Shown here: piece by piece, positions 13,873-14,732 of the stretch
How the letters are laid out: the number at the start of each line of letters is the position of its first letter
Numbering within the stretch: position 1 is the stretch's first letter
Assembly: GCA_946482295.1 (NCBI GenBank)
Contig: CAMLRB010000083.1
Location: 1 to 14,732, forward strand
Direction: 5' to 3'
Source: an uncultured Bacteriovorax sp.
Lineage (GTDB): Bacteria > Bdellovibrionota > Bacteriovoracia > Bacteriovoracales > Bacteriovoracaceae
DNA: 14,732 bases
Program-made: the position numbers and the translations under genes
Notes under the pieces: generated by a model
Database searches by the model: none
What the model was told of the DNA's origin: nothing
The model's input: the letters and a program-made list of their open reading frames with translations, nothing else

Positions 13873-14112
13873 ATGTTTAATATTGTAGAGGCAATCGGAA
13901 CTTCAAGCAATCAATGGTTGAATATCGCTTTACTTATGGTGGCGATGTTCCGCGTTTATCTAGAGATCATTCATTTTGATTTTAGTGCGCTTCCGCTTAC
14001 AAAAGGAATGTTTAAAAACGATCCAGATCGGGCCCGCACGTTCCATCGTCATGGACTTTACTTTTGTCTGGGTTATATTGTGCTGTCAGCTCCTTTCGTG
14101 CTGTTTTCCTGA
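13873..14112 (+). CDS. Small two-helix membrane protein of unknown function
   Basis: Not recognised. A 79-residue product with two predicted membrane helices, about 15-36 (QWLNIALLMVAMFRVYLEII) and 60-79 (HGLYFCLGYIVLSAPFVLFS). They are joined by a loop containing TKGMFKNDPDRARTFHRHG (44-62), rich in basic and histidine residues. By the positive-inside rule the loop is probably cytoplasmic, with both ends outside. The ATG at 13873 is chosen for its GGGGG ribosome site; the longer frame to 13795 would read back through the opposite-strand gene. Its start is 30 bases from that of the divergent Ntn-hydrolase gene, and its last 40 bases overlap the 3' end of the APP1-like gene on the other strand. 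Confidence 0.68.
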   Translation: MFNIVEAIGTSSNQWLNIALLMVAMFRVYLEIIHFDFSALPLTKGMFKNDPDRARTFHRHGLYFCLGYIVLSAPFVLFS

Positions 14113-14732
14113 GCCTCCATCATCTTTTCAAACTCGGCCTGATAAAGCCCATCATACATCTCGATGAGGTCGAGATATTTTTTTGATTTTTCGAAAGCGG
14201 CCGGTGCAATGAGTTTATCGTTTGGCGAGCGTTTGCGAATAAAAATTTTGATGGTGATTTTTTTTGTTTTCTCTCTACGCTTTCTGGTCAAAAGATTATC
14301 GAGTTGATAAATCTTATTCAAAAACTGGGAATTTTGCTTCCTCTTCAGCTGGAAGATATCTTGTTCTTTAAGTTCATTCCACGTCACCCATGGATCGATA
14401 TCTTCCGAGAGTATTTTTGCTAGAGTCAGATAAATTGCCGGATCTGATTCGAAATTATCACCCATCAAAATGAGATCATCGGGGATCCCCGTCATCAGGA
14501 GAATATCGAGCAGGTGATTGAGTTTATAAAGTCCCTGAAGTTTTAAATCTTTTGTTGTCAATTCACCATCGAGAAAAGAAAAAAAGTGGCGGTAGTCTTT
14601 AAGAAAAATGCCAGCAGAAAAAATACTGTTTTTATAGAGCCAATCCCTGATGGAATCTTCATAGAAATGCGGTGAAGCCGAGAGAATAAACGGGTGATGC
14701 CCGCGTCTGATGTAGCGGTGAAGAATTTCCAC
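14073..14732 (-). CDS. APP1-type (DUF2183) phosphatase, C-terminal part (start beyond the window)
   Basis: The last 219 codons of a gene that continues past position 14732; the GTG at the edge is unlikely to be the true start. Numbering here is from the window edge. The visible part matches the second half of the APP1 phosphatidate phosphatase catalytic domain (PF09949, HAD-like). PFILSASPHFYEDSIRDWL (14-32) carries the Ser/Pro motif, a lysine in LYKLNHLLDIL (68-78) fits the conserved HK position, and LILMGDNFESDPAIY (87-101) supplies the acidic pair Asp92 and Asp97 of the metal site. The nucleophile DxD motif would lie upstream, out of view. After about 110 the protein has a charged helical tail rich in Lys and Arg (KRKQNSQFLNKIYQ, TRKRREKTKKITIKIFIRKR). 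APP1 dephosphorylates phosphatidate and related lipids in yeast; substrates of bacterial homologues are mostly unknown. Confidence 0.78.
   Translation of the reverse strand: MEILHRYIRRGHHPFILSASPHFYEDSIRDWLYKNSIFSAGIFLKDYRHFFSFLDGELTTKDLKLQGLYKLNHLLDILLMTGIPDDLILMGDNFESDPAIYLTLAKILSEDIDPWVTWNELKEQDIFQLKRKQNSQFLNKIYQLDNLLTRKRREKTKKITIKIFIRKRSPNDKLIAPAAFEKSKKYLDLIEMYDGLYQAEFEKMMEAQENSTKGADSTI

Overview
The window reads as ordinary chromosome from a Gram-negative, AT-leaning bacterium. Almost every secreted product has a Sec signal peptide, and the gene mix fits the Bdellovibrionota, most plausibly Bacteriovorax/Peredibacter-like predators or relatives. That mix is DUF4360 secreted proteins, a TIGR02147/DUF4423-like regulator, peptide and phosphonate-type importers, and many small exported proteins of unknown function. 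The taxonomic call is inference from gene content; no rRNA or other marker gene is present. I see no tRNA, rRNA, CRISPR array, insertion sequence or phage gene, and no stretch over about 300 bases lacks a gene.

Layout. 1-1853 (minus): a dipeptide importer, dppA followed by the 5' end of dppB, which runs off the window. 1988-4257 (plus): a membrane histidine kinase whose stop overlaps (ATGA) the start of a periplasmic solute-binding protein, with no response regulator or permease beside them. 4354-5277 (plus): a secreted papain-like cysteine protease candidate ending in a strong terminator. 5311-5751 (minus): a small secreted unknown. 5890-8671 (minus): phnD-phnC-phnE, a complete phosphonate/phosphite/phosphate-type ABC importer with its own terminator. 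8840-9244 (plus): an exported coiled-coil protein. 9268-10430 (minus): a helix-turn-helix regulator overlapping (ATGA) a small secreted protein. 10555-12170: two divergent, full-length DUF4360 paralogues. 12220-13842 (minus): an Ntn-hydrolase of the acyltransferase/C45 type. 13873-14112 (plus): a two-helix membrane protein. 14073-14732 (minus): the 3' part of an APP1-type phosphatase.

How the genes fit together. Two importers bring in peptides and a small phosphorus compound. The kinase/binding-protein pair looks like a periplasmic sensing module in the style of TorT-TorS or LuxP-LuxQ. The regulator and its overlapping secreted partner are probably co-expressed. The rest is mostly secreted or envelope proteins. 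The best candidates for undescribed biology are the kinase/binding-protein pair (1988-4257), the regulator/secreted-protein pair (9268-10430), the divergent DUF4360 duplication (10555-12170), and the right-hand cluster of an Ntn-hydrolase, a small membrane protein and an APP1-like phosphatase. None of these is proven new from sequence alone. Several start codons were moved downstream of the longest open frame because a good Shine-Dalgarno site and a signal peptide agree on the shorter form.
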